Source: Chanos chanos (Eukaryota > Chordata > Actinopteri > Gonorynchiformes > Chanidae). From it: 64,000 bases of DNA. A model generated the notes under the pieces. That model was not told where the DNA came from. It saw nothing but the letters and a program-made list of their open reading frames with translations, and made no database searches. The stretch lies in assembly GCF_902362185.1 (NCBI RefSeq), contig NC_044497.1, positions 30,354,501-30,418,500 on the forward strand. The letters are read 5' to 3'. Made by a program: the position numbers and the translations under genes. Shown here in pieces: positions 1 through 11,613 of this stretch. Numbering within the stretch: the first letter of the stretch is position 1; each line of letters starts with the position of its first letter.

Positions 1-322
1 GCATACATTCAGAGTAGCTTTAATTCATTCGTTTGCAGTATACGCGGTGTTACATGACATCTTCATGATGGAAAACACTATGCCAATAAAATTACTATTT
101 TTTTTTTTCTCTTACATCTGTCATTTTATCAGTCGATGCAGTTATATATAGAGTTTTGGGAAAAACCTTTTCAAATTTTTTTTCATGCTTTTTTTCCTTT
201 CACTGTCTTACTCTAAGTATGCATTGCCTTACTATAAATAATAGTGAAGACAAGCAGGCAAGACCAGAAAATTGGTCTTAATCTAACAAGAGCATTATGG
301 GTCACATGAGCCTCCTGATTGG

Positions 323-790
323 ATGATGGGGTTTTGCTGCTCAGGGATGCTAGAGGAATTTGAGAAGAACAGTGAGTTTGAATTTGAAATGGATATATTT
401 GTGTATGCTGACTGTCATCCCAGTATCAAATCAGCATGCGATCATAAACCAGACAGGCTTTGGAGTCCTAAAAAAAGAGAGGTAAAAATTGAGGAATATG
501 ATATCTGACTGGTCACAGTGACCCTGGCCATGCTGATTTACCTTGGCTTTTCCTTATGGTACGGTCCTGTATGTGATTCGTTTATCACTGTACCTGTTCT
601 AAGCCATGGAATTATCATTATTGGTACTACAGTATTCTGCACCGGTCATACCTTGTACTATGACATAATAAGGAATAAAGACTTTCTGTTATCTGTTACT
701 GTAGAGGACTTAGAAAAGAGGATGAAATTAAAAGAACAGGATCAGATCAGTCAAATGAGGGAAGACACATTCCCTCTTAATGGACATTGA
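323..790 (+). pseudogene. Unidentified two-transmembrane reading frame split by an in-frame TGA
   Basis: One reading frame runs from ATG at 323 to TGA at 788-790, with a single in-frame TGA at 506-508. The first part (61 aa) is acidic then basic and ends in EEYDI. The second part carries two hydrophobic stretches, LVTVTLAMLIYLGF and a longer one around SHGIIIIGTTVFC. A charged tail with EDLEKRMKLKEQ follows. The two-helix plus cytosolic-tail shape resembles small neuronal membrane proteins such as the TMEM74 and neurensin families, but I see no convincing sequence match. In human, TMEM74B lies a few genes from SNPH, so a diverged relative is possible. It could be a decayed gene, two spliced pieces (a GTAAAA donor-like site sits at 481), or chance. 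The start is the first ATG of the frame. Confidence 0.3.
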
Positions 791-2770
791 GAACTCTTTT
801 TGGAAAACAGTGTGTATAACTCCTGCTGTCTGACTGAGGCCACTTGTTGTAATGTGATGTGTCAGTTTTAGTGATGCACAAGTTTGTGACGAAGAGTCAG
901 GTTGGCTCAAGGCCAGTGATCACACTGCTGTCAGCCCTCTTCAGCTCTACCACTGCTTCACCTTCAGTATCATCCAGATTACTTAGAAATCATGGTGTGG
1001 TTCTTGTTTTCGAGAGGATGACACAGCAGTTTTTGGGTTTTTTTTCATGCTGAATACCGTGACGCGTCAGTTCCATTTATTAGGGATTAGTGATGGATAC
1101 CTGGATACTGTGGATGGAGATGCTGGTGAAGGTGATGTTGTGCTGGATTAATTTAGATTAAATGTTTTCCAATGTAAATACAGGGTGTCCCCTATTTTTT
1201 TTTCCATCATAGCGTTGCTTCCTGTCATCACATTTACTGCCTGGAAAACAAACACACACGCGCGCACACACATATTCCAGAGGGGTTTCAGAGGACACCG
1301 TGTGTGCTTCATTTGGGAAACTTGATTTAAAAATGCTGCGTCACACTGTTCTCTATATTTAACCTAGGCTTTGGGGATAGTGACAAAGAGCAATTCCGTA
1401 AAGAGTGTGAGCATCAGGAAAAAACATCAAGTCAGAGTCTTCGCTGCAGGGATGTAAGAAAATTTGGAGGAATTAACTTCGTAAAAGAAAAAAAACTTAA
1501 AATGCCTCTAACAGTCACATTTTTTTGTTTATTTGTTTGGTTGGTTGGTTGGTTGGTTTTGTTTTGTTTTTGTTTTGTTTTTTTAATCATTTCTCATGCA
1601 CCAGTGCTTATGTGCTTATGTTTCTCAAATGAAAGCATTGCTTTAGACTCCCACCTCTGCTGGTATAGCTACATACCCATTTTCATGTGGCACTAAATCC
1701 GCCAGCACGGCGGGGCCTGTGCACAGGCAGGGTTGTCGTATTGTGAGCTGCTGAGCTGATAGGGCAGGTTGTCCTGATGGCAGAGTGTGAGTCATCGCTG
1801 AAGCAGTGAAGAAAGGCAGGAATCTGCTGCATCCATTATTTAACTTAGTGAAGCACCACTTAACTGCACTGGGACCAAAGCATACTACACGTCTAAAGGA
1901 AATAACAGTACGGAAGAGTTAGACCACATTAAAGACAACAGTAATATCATAAAGCTGATGATTATGTGACACCAAGACAGAAAGAGCTCATAACTGAAAT
2001 GTGTAAACCTGATACTTGAAAATTAAAGACTAAATTAAGAAAGGATAATAATTCTTCTTTTTTTATTATATTGTATTATATTATTATAAAAAAACACTTA
2101 GGCTATGTGTGGATTCAGGGACAGTCAGTATACCAGTATAGCACTGAGCTGTCCCATACATATTTGATAATAGTATTGCAGCAAGAGAGAGAGAGAGTGA
2201 GTGAGAGAGGCAGAGAGGAGAATAATACATGGTGGTCTGTCAGTGTGTGATCTGTCTACATATGTGTAAGGGTTCACTCACTGTGTCTTTGTGACTGACA
2301 GTACTGTGTGTGAGGGGTGTGTGTGTGTGTTTGTGTGGTGTGGAGGTGTGTGTGTGTTGCGAGAGATGGAGTGACTCATGCATTCGCCCTGAAGCTCTGA
2401 GTCGTGAGTGAGGAAGTCCCAGTGAGCCTCTCTGCACTTCACAGTCTCTGCAAAAATGGCGCGTCTCCCTTTTTCTGGCCTTTTCTCTCTCCTTCCTCTC
2501 TATTCACTCTCTAGCTCTCTCTCTCTCTCTCACACACACACGTACACACGCAGAATGCAGAGTGTCCATGAAGACACACTGTAGACTGATAATATTCTGT
2601 TATGCTAATGAGATCAGTAAAGGTCATTTCTGTAAGTAGGAAGAGGCAGTTGCTTTTAGCCAATAGCAAGTAACTTAGGTGCTTGCATGGCAGTGAACTT
2701 AAAGTGGTTTGGAGTAAGCTTCTAAATGCGTGTGGGCTTGTGTGTGTGCGTGTGTGCGTGTGCGTGTGCG

Positions 2771-2816
<46 letters not shown>

Positions 2817-3219
2817 TGTGTGTGCATATGGGTGTGTGTGTGTTTGATTTGGGGGAAAGTGTAAGAATGTTTAAGCCTAGGTGTTTGTGTCTGTGTATGT
2901 GTGTGTGTTTGGTTTGGGATAAGTTTTTGAGTGTGTGTGTGTGTGTGTGTGTGCACGCGTATGTCAGGACTGAGACAGACAGAGACACATTGAGAGAGTG
3001 CAGGGAGAGTGTAGAGAGATCAGACCATATCTCTGTCTGCACTTTTACGCTTCCAAATGCAAAGCAGAATTTTTGGCAAGTTTATGGAAATGTTCTATAG
3101 GAAGATGGCTAGTGATAGAGTGACAGGCAGATGTTTGTCTGTAGCTCTGCAGAGGCCTCAATAGACTGAATGGGCTCTGTGTCAGCCAAGACTCATCTCT
3201 GAGCTGCACAATACAACAG

Positions 3220-3251
<32 letters not shown>

Positions 3252-4568
3252 CACGCGCACAAACCTGCTTATTTTTCCGGATGCTTTCAGTCCAAATAAT
3301 GGATAATATTGCCTGAGGATTGTCATTTGAGAGATATATGATAAAAAAAAGAGATAAAGTCCTGACATAGACCAGAGTTTATCATAAAATGTCCCCAAGC
3401 AGCAAACAGATTAAAGGATTGAGGGAAGGAGTGTTCTGTGAAAGAGGTAAAGTGGAGTGAGTGGGGGTGGCATGATGCTCAGACAGATGGAGTGGGATAT
3501 GAAGGAAAGGGATTGTCAAATCAGTGAAGGAAAAGGCAGAATAGGAGATTTTTATTGAGATAAAGTGATGATGAGGATTGGGGGAAGACAAAGGCATCAG
3601 TGCTGTGCAAAAAACAGAGTGGTCTAGATATGGAGCTAGATATTTTGGGTTGCCAGTAGCAACAGAATGAGCAAAGGTCTGTAACTTGTTTGTGTACGTG
3701 CGCGCGCGTGTGTGTGTGTGTGTGTGAGTGTGTGTGTGTGTGTGTGTGTCTGTGTTTGCAAATCTGTGCTGACTCCAATGTTTAATTATTCAGTCATTAA
3801 TCCCCTTTTCCTTGCCCTCTCTGTGCTGTCTGTCAGGGAACCCTGTTGATTAGACTCTCTCTCTCTCTCTCTCTCTCCCTCTTCTTTTAAAAAGTCATGT
3901 TGTCAGTAACAACTGCAAAAATTTAAAAACATGAATAAGCATGAATGTCAATAATCATGCAATAAAGTACTGGGGTAATTAAACACAGCAACAAACTCAG
4001 TGTTTTATTTCAGTGGGTGATAATGCTTTCTTTTAATGTTTCTCTAAAAGACACTGAACTTAAGGAGACTAAGAAGTCTTTTGAGTGTCAGATGAAAGAT
4101 GTTCACCCTGCTGAGACCTGCAACCTAATTCTTATCTGTGGGCACTTACCTTGATTTGTTTGGCTGGGAGTGTAATGTATTTTATCATGTCTGGGTGTGG
4201 ATGTTGGCCAGAACACTGTGGAGTGAATAGTCTATACTGGACTGTGTTGATCCATTCAGGTCCCTTTCATCTCTCAGACATGGCTGGGGATTGGAACATA
4301 TCCAGTTCTTGTCTCTTGCCCATTTCTGCTGGCACAATGCTGACACACTCACAGTTCTGCCTAAGCCTGCAGTGAGAAGCCTCAGTGGGTAGGGCTAAGA
4401 GAGAGCTAAGGGTACTGATCATGGTCCTATGAGACTTCATATGTTCTGCTCCTGTGTGTAGTTTGACCTTTTTGCAGACTGTCTGGTCAAATCCCTGTTT
4501 TTGAGTTTCTAAGTAAGTCTACATCTCCCTGCTGCACTGACTATTCATTTGTCTGTTGTTCCTCTCAG
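791..4568. other. Upstream and 5' intronic region of SNPH, microsatellite-rich
   Basis: No coding exon could be supported here. The stretch holds T-rich runs, a GTTT/GGTT simple repeat near 1536-1575, and several long GT tracts between 2.3 and 3.8 kb. The untranslated first exon or exons of SNPH probably lie here or farther upstream, because the first coding exon is preceded by a clear splice acceptor (CTCTCAG at 4562-4568). I could not place a promoter. Confidence 0.5.
2733..2956. repeat. GT/GC-rich microsatellite cluster
   Basis: Alternating purine-pyrimidine DNA: (TG)n with interspersed CG steps at 2733-2846, and a further (GT)n at 2931-2952. Similar tracts follow at about 3219-3253 and 3697-3750. 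This is the classic Z-DNA-prone composition. The long translated frames on both strands (Cys/Val and His/Thr repeats) are artefacts of the repeat. Confidence 0.9.
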
Positions 4569-4678
4569 GCCGGCTGTAGCAGAGGCCTTTGGGCCTTGTT
4601 GAAAGAGAGGAAAGAGGAACGGTGAAAGAAAGATCCAGTGAAAGAGAACAAGAAGGAAGAAGAAGACAATCTGACTCC

Positions 4679-7600
4679 ATGTCTGCTTCTGCCAATAAGA
4701 AATCTGGTGCAGGGTCTCGCAGGTAAAGACTTTCTCATACATCTGTCCAAACTTAATGATGTCACTCATCCATCTGTTTGATTTTCCCCTGAAAAGGGAA
4801 GAATGGTGCACAGCTTTCTGGAGAGATGGAGAACTGGGGCTGAGGTTAGGGTGTGATCTCAGCTCGGTCTGTGTCCCTGTCTCTGTAATTTTTCTTTTGA
4901 TCTGGTTTGTCCTTACTTCTTTCTGACCAGTTTGTACAAGATGTATCCTTGTCTTTTTCTCACTCTGTCAAATAACATTAAACTGTATAATTTCTGACTG
5001 TTGCTAACATTAATGCATATTACATGCTTGGATTGTGATGGAAATGTGCTTGTCTATCCTGGAGAGGGACCTCAGGTTCTCATTAGAAGAGAGGAGTGTG
5101 AATTTGCTTCAGCCTCATTGATTTTTTAGCTCCACAAGTGCTTTGCTAATACTAATGCTTCATTTGTTCTGCAGTCATTACTGCGTCAGCGCTCTATTGC
5201 TCTCTCCATCCCCTTCTCTTTTTCCCGAAGATTAATTTCACTCGAAAAGTGTCCAGTTGACTCAAGCCGCCCCAGCGAGAAAGCCAGTTGCGTATGGAAT
5301 CAAAAAAGCTAATTCCTGATTAGCAGAGTCAACACAAATTTTTCTTTGGTGGGATTCAGCGTAGCACTGAAACTATATACATAACGTATGTGAAATATAT
5401 CCTTAAACATTATGAACACCAAATATGAAGTTTTGAAAAGTAATCCTGACATCTGGTAAGGGAGTAATATCTTTGTGTAATATTAAATCAAGGGAAGAAT
5501 TCAGAGAGGTGGTCTTTCAGTAAGCTAACAATTGCAAAATGTTTGACCCTGGCTGTGAATGAAGAGGATAACAAGCAAAAAAATTGCAGTTTATGGGAGA
5601 CACTTTCTTTCCACCACATAGATAAACATGGCTTTAAGTACTTGGTTAAACAGGAATTCAGTAACTGCCCATGCAAAGACTTCATCCCATAGTGAAATAG
5701 CTCACACTTCCACAGAATACCAGAAGAGCAGCTATGATGCTTCAGTTTTCAGGTGTTCAGGTTTTTGTTGACTAGTATAATTAGTTTATTATAATAGTAA
5801 TGTTAGCTGTACGGTTAATAGTTATATGTCATATGCTCACAGTTGTTATTGGTAGTGGTATTAGCTATGTTAGCACTGGAGCAGAGCTCTGGTTCTGTCT
5901 TGTTTCTTTCCTCAGATTCAACCCTCTGAAGGCCCTGCAGCCTAAGTGGCGCTTGCAGCAAATACTGTCCTCCCCATCCACGCCCCCACCGTGAGACTGT
6001 GTTTCGCTAACCTTTTTTAAGTCAGTGTTTCTCAATCCTTTCCCCAAGGATCGCCAACTTCACAAAGTTTAGGTCATTACTAAGCAGTGGCTAACATGCT
6101 GTAACCAATTATCACCCAACTAGTTGTATCAAGTGTGCCAGTACAGGAGAAGTGGGGCACAGAAAGCAGGGCACAGTTTGGCAGGCCCTGAGAAACTAAT
6201 TGAGAAACACTGCATTAGGGGCATGCATATAGTTTGTACTGTGGTAGGCGCACAAATCCATGTAGGGCACCAAACACCAAACAGTGGGAGATTTCACCTT
6301 GCACCTGCTACTTTGGTGCTCAAAGAGTGGCTTTTAAATTTAGAATCTGTGAGGCGTTTGCCAGGCCTATATATTCGTTAGCTTTTGGCAAATAATGAAC
6401 TTTTTTCAAACAAGGCTTGATTTTGACCTTAAAGAACATCTGTCTATTAATATGAGATTTTTTTTTATGTTCCTGCCTCTCATCAGATTCTAAAGTATGC
6501 TTGGTCTTAGACGTTTTCGTCTTTCGTAACCTTGGTAGAATTCAGTAGAACCACTATAGTAGATCACCTAACTGTCAGATCTTTAGAAGATCCCCGTCCA
6601 TCACAAAGGAGTCAGTAAGATGGGCTTAGTCTGTGTCAAACCCCTCTGACTGGCTCTACTGTAGTGATCAATTATGATACCTGACTTCAATTGATCTGAT
6701 CATTATTCTTCTGTGAAAGGCATGCTTCAACTCCTTATCCCAGCTTTCCCAGTTTTTCTGTTGCTTCTTTTGCGTCCTTCATAGCCTCAGTAAACTTGGA
6801 TGATGCACTCCATTTGGTATTACCCACCACAGTTTGTTGGTGGATAGTGCTTGGACAAAATCACTTGTCATTCACAATAACATGATTCTATTGGTATCAG
6901 GATGTGCTTTTACCAGATTCTCAGCTGGATTGTAGGAGTGAATTACACTTTGGATCACTGAACGTTCTGAGAGCTTTCAGTGAAGTCCTCCAGCATTTAC
7001 TGAATGACTGAATATGTGGGTTAGGTTTCTAATTAGCTTAATGGAATTGAATTTATCCTCAGTGCTAAACAATCACTCAGTTACGTTCCTCACAGCAAAA
7101 ACAAGCTTTCCAAAGTGACTAGAGAAGATCTTAAAGCGATCAATAATCCATTGTGTTTTTAACTATTACTGGTGTTACGCCACCATTACCATCATCTGTT
7201 GCAATCCCCCATTTTGAACCTTAGAATTGATTATTGATTTCATCCAACTCTTACGCTGACATTTAATTTCCCCCAGGAAAGATGTTTTTGGGAGATTAAA
7301 GATTTAAAATTTTATCCTTATAAGCTTTTTCTCTAATCCATTCCGTGGAGATCCATTGAATTTGACTTGTGCTTTTCCAAATTTAATTTGCGTGTCATTG
7401 AATGTTGTTTAAGGTGAATGGTTTCCCAGATACTGCTATGTATAACAGTGTGCTGTTAGTTTGTGCTTTGTTGGCTGAGGAAACGTGGTATATCGGGGTT
7501 ATTTTAATCTTTTCATTATCTTGTTGGAGAAAAACACTCACCTTTAAGATTGATTTCTGAACAGAAAAACAAAAGTTCTACAGGAAAGGTATGAAAATAT

Positions 7601-8265
7601 CTTGCAGGAATTTTCAGAGTTGCCAAATTATTGCATTACATGGAATTGCATTTAGATTTAGTGGTACATAGGAAGAATATGGCAGAGATCATTCATGTTT
7701 TCTGTATCTTGAGTCAATAAAATAAAATCTGCCAGGGGGATACCTATTAGAGATCTACACTATATTAAATAGACATGAATCTGATCTAAAGCAGAAACTA
7801 TGTGGAAATTTGTAGTTGTCTCTGCCTAACTGTACAATCAGCTTACTCTGTTAGGGAGTATCACTAAATTAATTAGGTGTCTAGAATATCTAGGAAAAAA
7901 ATACATTTTGTCTTCTGTTAGACCAGTTTGTTTTGTTAATTCAAATATAAGCATTTCCATGAAGATTGAGGTGGCATGTAAAATGCCTGAACCAAAGTAA
8001 GATTTGTTTAAATTTGAGAGTAACCCCTATGACAAGCCAAGACACAGTATCATTCTAAGCAAATGTCTATTCCCCAAACTGTAACATCTTTGTATGTCTT
8101 GGTCAGTTTTGACTATTGCAGGTTTATAGAGCTAGACTACATCCCAATGGAGGCAGGCATTATGGTTTCAATGAGGCAAAGTCGAGGATTTCTGACACCC
8201 AAGTCCCCGGAGCACCACTGTCGGTCAGCACCCCATTCCTGCCTCTCCCTCTCTGTCTCTGTCTG

Positions 8266-8296
<31 letters not shown>

Positions 8297-11200
8297 TTCT
8301 TTCTTTCTTTCTTTCGCTGTCTGTCTCTTTCTTTCTTTCTCTCTCTCTCTCTGTCTCTCTTTCTCTCTGTCTTCCTCTCTATCTCTCTCTCTCTCTCTCT
8401 CCCATCTCTTTTCTCTCTGTCTCTCTTTCTCTCTCTGTTCCAAGGACGTTTCTCTGGGCATGGATTCATTCTCTTCATTCTCTAAATTTGGATGAGTATT
8501 AAATAAATATTAGAAGAACTGTTCTGATGGATCATGATCTTAAACCTGACATCAGTCAAAAGAGGATCTGAGAGGAAAGCATGTAGAGTGAATCCAGGCA
8601 TTTATCAGATCATCAAACACAGGCTCTACTGTTGCTTAGAGGAGCTCCCTCATATCTTTTATATGTTTTGCTTTATGCAAGTTTCATGATTTTTTACTTA
8701 TTTTTTACTGTAGTCATCTGAGTGAAGTCTACTTTTTATTTTCGTCCATCCCAATTTTGTTTCATCTCCCACTGCGCATTGTCAAGCAGTTACATTTCAT
8801 TCTTTGTTATCTGTGCCTTGCCAGTTTCCTTAAATCTTTATAAACTATTATGGAGGTTTTAGCTTTGTGCTAAATGCAGGTATCAGTTCCCATTAGAGTT
8901 TCACCATTGTCTGTGTGTTTTGTGAGCATGTCTGTGAAGTTGTTGGTGGGCATGATTTATCTCCTTACCTAGAAGGATTGCTGGGGCTTTTTTTGTTCTG
9001 TGCTGTGATGATGTGTCAGGGGTAACTTGTTGTCAACATGGGGATTTTTCCAAGCCATGACACTGACTTTTTGTGGCACTTGAGTGTGCGTGGCACTGTG
9101 TTAATGGTGTCATTATGGTGTGTCACAGACGATCTCCTGCACCTGTCAGTAATCGGGATCCTTATGGCAATGCCTCTCTCAGCAGCGGTAGCAACTCTGG
9201 GTCATGCAAGGGCAGCGATGGAAGCCCTACCCCCAGGTAACACACAGCTCTTCTATCTTACATAAAGGAATACTTAGGACTGGTAGACTCCCAGAATTTC
9301 ATCAAGTCTGTAGAACACTGTAGTCAGCCACATGTATGAATACCTTGCAACATGGAAATCTTTAATTAATTAAAATGAGTCCTTTTTAAGATTGTTATGC
9401 GGGTTTGTTGCTGATAGTGACGTGTGTTTGTTAGAGTGTGCTCATTGTGACCAAGTATTATTCAAGTGCTCACCTGTCTGAATTACAGAACCCCACCCCG
9501 CTCTCCTGCCCACTCCCCCGCCCACTCCCCCAGGCGCCCCACAAAATACACCTCCTGCACGGATAACCACGGAATTAAGCCTCCTCCCCCAGAACAGTAC
9601 CTGACACCCTTACAGCAAAAGGAGGTGTGTATCAGACACCTCCGAGCACGGCTTAAGGAGACCATCGAGAGGCTACAGGATAGGTAAGACACACAGTTTC
9701 ATACCATGTTAAAACTACATTACCCAGAAAGCACGGGGCGCCGTACGCTTGTTTTTATTCATCACAGTTGTGATGACTTTGCTTGATGATGCTTATAGAT
9801 ATATTATTTATGTTTGTGTTTACTTTTTTATTTTCCTGGGTGCACACTATTCTGTTGTGTAGTTGGTTGTATATATCATTTATTGCTTTTAGAACACTTC
9901 AAAATATTCTGAGCAACATTGAATATTATGTCAAATCGGCATGTTTGTAAATAAATAAAATATCTAGTTCAATTACTGCTGCTTTATGATTTCTACAACT
10001 CTCTCTCTTTCTCTCTCCCTCTGTCTCTCTCTCTCTCCCTGAACCATCTCAGGGATTCTGAGATTGATGAATTGCGGACTCAGCTGACTCGAATGCAGGA
10101 GGATTGGATTGAGGAGGAGTGCCACCGTGTGGAGGCAGAGCTAGCTTTGAAGGAGGCCCGCAGGGAGATCCAGCAACTGAAGCAGGTCGTAGATGTGGTG
10201 CATTCCAGCCTCGGTGAGACCGACACAGGTGTGCAGAAGTGTTTCCAGGATATCAGTGTTCAGAATCACAAACTGGAGACACTGCTACACAACATGGAGT
10301 TGGCTCAGAACCGTACCCCAAGGGAGGGAGAGGTAACAGGAGGCAGGGTGGGGGGTGGGTCTGGGGGCAGGGCAGGGGTGGTGGAGGCAGAGCTGGAGGT
10401 CAGCCAGGGGCTTTCGGGGTCCTGCGATGGCTCCCCGGCCCGTTCGCTAACCCGCAGTTCTACCTACACCAAACTTAGTGACCAAGGGCCTGTGGATCGT
10501 AATGGGAATGGGAATCCTTCGGACTACCCCTGCCTCTCCGCAGATGGAACGCAGGACAGCGGCTTTGTGTGTTGTGGAGAGAGCGCAGCTAGCCGGGCTG
10601 ATTTGCTGCTGGAGGCAGCCCTTCTTTCTGAGGAAACTGCCTCTCTGCTCAGCACCTACTCCCGCCTGCCGCACTCATCCACATATGAGAAGCTATGCAC
10701 TGGAGACAGGGTGGTTCCTCTAAGATGTGGAGCAAGCGGAGGCAGTATCAGTCACCCCTGCCTGTCGCACCATCATCTATATCTGCACCACCTCCGTGAG
10801 CAGGCTATCCAGACCGATTACGCTCCTGCATCTGCTCCCGTCCATCCAACCACCACCTTCAACTCTGACCTGGACACCATTGCTGAGCGCACGTTTCGCT
10901 CGCAAGCCTGTAGCCCCACATCCACCTGGGTCTCAGATGAAGGTGAGGACCTGGACTCTGTCACCACTGCATCCGTCACTGCTGCTTCCATCCTCACGAC
11001 ATCTGCAACCACGGCACCCCTCATAGCCGCGGCAGTTGGTACCGACTCCTCAGCAATGCCTGCCGACCCGGTTGTCTCTGCTGCGACCTCTCTACCCACC
11101 GCAGTCAGCCCTATGGCGACTAGTCCCGAACCTGTTGCAACTGCTGCTAACTCGGCTCCACCTACTGCCCCATTACTGAGCCCTGTCTCCACTTCCTGCT

Positions 11201-11613
11201 CTGTTGAAGCATCTTCACTCCTAGAGGATAAAACACCTCTTCCACATACCTCACAGCCCAAGAGGTCACCTTCAGCTGTAGAGCAGCCAGAAGTGACTGT
11301 GGTAGAAGTAGAGGAGGAAGATAAAGCTGAAGAGGTAGAGGAGGAACTTGAAACTGCGTCCTCAAGCTGCGGGCCACCAGTAAAGAGCTACTGGAGTCGG
11401 CATTTTCTGGTGGACCTGCTCGCTGTGGCAGTACCAGTGGTGCCTACAGTAGCGTGGCTGTGCCGCGGTCCAAGGCGTGACGGGCAGCCCATTTACCATA
11501 TCGGCTCCTTGCTACGAGGCTGCTGTACTGTGGCCCTGCACTCACTACGCCGGGGGGCAGGGCTTCGGCATTACCCCGCAGGAGGTGGAGGTCCGGGAGG
11601 AACATACATATGA
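4679..11613 (+). CDS. SNPH: Syntaphilin, axonal mitochondrial anchor
   Basis: Four coding exons: 4679-4722, 9129-9236, 9489-9683 and 10053-11613. All have GT-AG borders and continuous phase 2, giving 635 aa (human 494). The ATG gives MSASANKKSGAGSR, aligned to the human Ser/Arg-rich N-terminus. A 5' UTR exon acceptor is at 4568. Residues about 70-200 are the near-identical core (DNHGIKPP, EQYLTPLQQKEVCIRHL, MQEDWIEEECHRVEAEL), a coiled coil that in the family binds the kinesin/microtubule machinery and syntaxin-1. SSTYTKLSD and ERAIQTD-like (EQAIQTDY) motifs follow. Residues about 419-499 are an Ala/Thr/Ser/Pro-rich insert, then an acidic EEEDKAEEVEEEL stretch. The C-terminal anchor (about 565-585, FLVDLLAVAVPVVPTVAWL) and LLRGCCTVALHS match human. 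The family docks stationary mitochondria on axonal microtubules. The long linker and short Gly-rich tail differ from mammals. Identification is secure; the N-terminal exon is slightly less so. Confidence 0.95.
6023..6212. mobile_element. hAT-type MITE with 14-bp perfect terminal inverted repeats
   Basis: A 190-bp unit in SNPH intron 1 begins CAGTGTTTCTCAAT and ends ATTGAGAAACACTG, a perfect 14-bp inverted repeat. These ends are typical of non-autonomous fish hAT elements. The flanking octamers TTTTAAGT and CATTAGGG match only partly, so the target duplication is either decayed or absent. No transposase is encoded. The internal sequence is degenerate, suggesting an old copy. Confidence 0.75.
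8241..8442 (+). repeat. 200-bp pyrimidine-rich (CT/CTTT)n tract in SNPH intron 1
   Basis: Almost pure C/T on the + strand over about 200 bases, with CTCT, CTTT and CTGT units. It can form triplex (H-) DNA and accounts for the Ser/Leu-rich and Arg/Glu-rich translated frames seen on both strands. It lies about 690 bases before the second coding exon of SNPH. Confidence 0.9.

Noticed and set aside
2699-3100. Long open frames on both strands encoding Cys/Val or His/Thr repeats
   Set aside because: They are translations of GT/CA microsatellites, overlap on opposite strands and have no conserved domain.
6430-8050. Possible decayed transposon or pseudogene in SNPH intron 1
   Set aside because: Read on both strands; no terminal repeats, no conserved protein signature and no recognisable family.
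8063-8502. 140- and 128-codon Ser/Leu-rich frames and 113-codon Arg/Glu-rich frame
   Set aside because: Produced by the 200-bp pyrimidine tract in SNPH intron 1; no splice context fits the SNPH phases.
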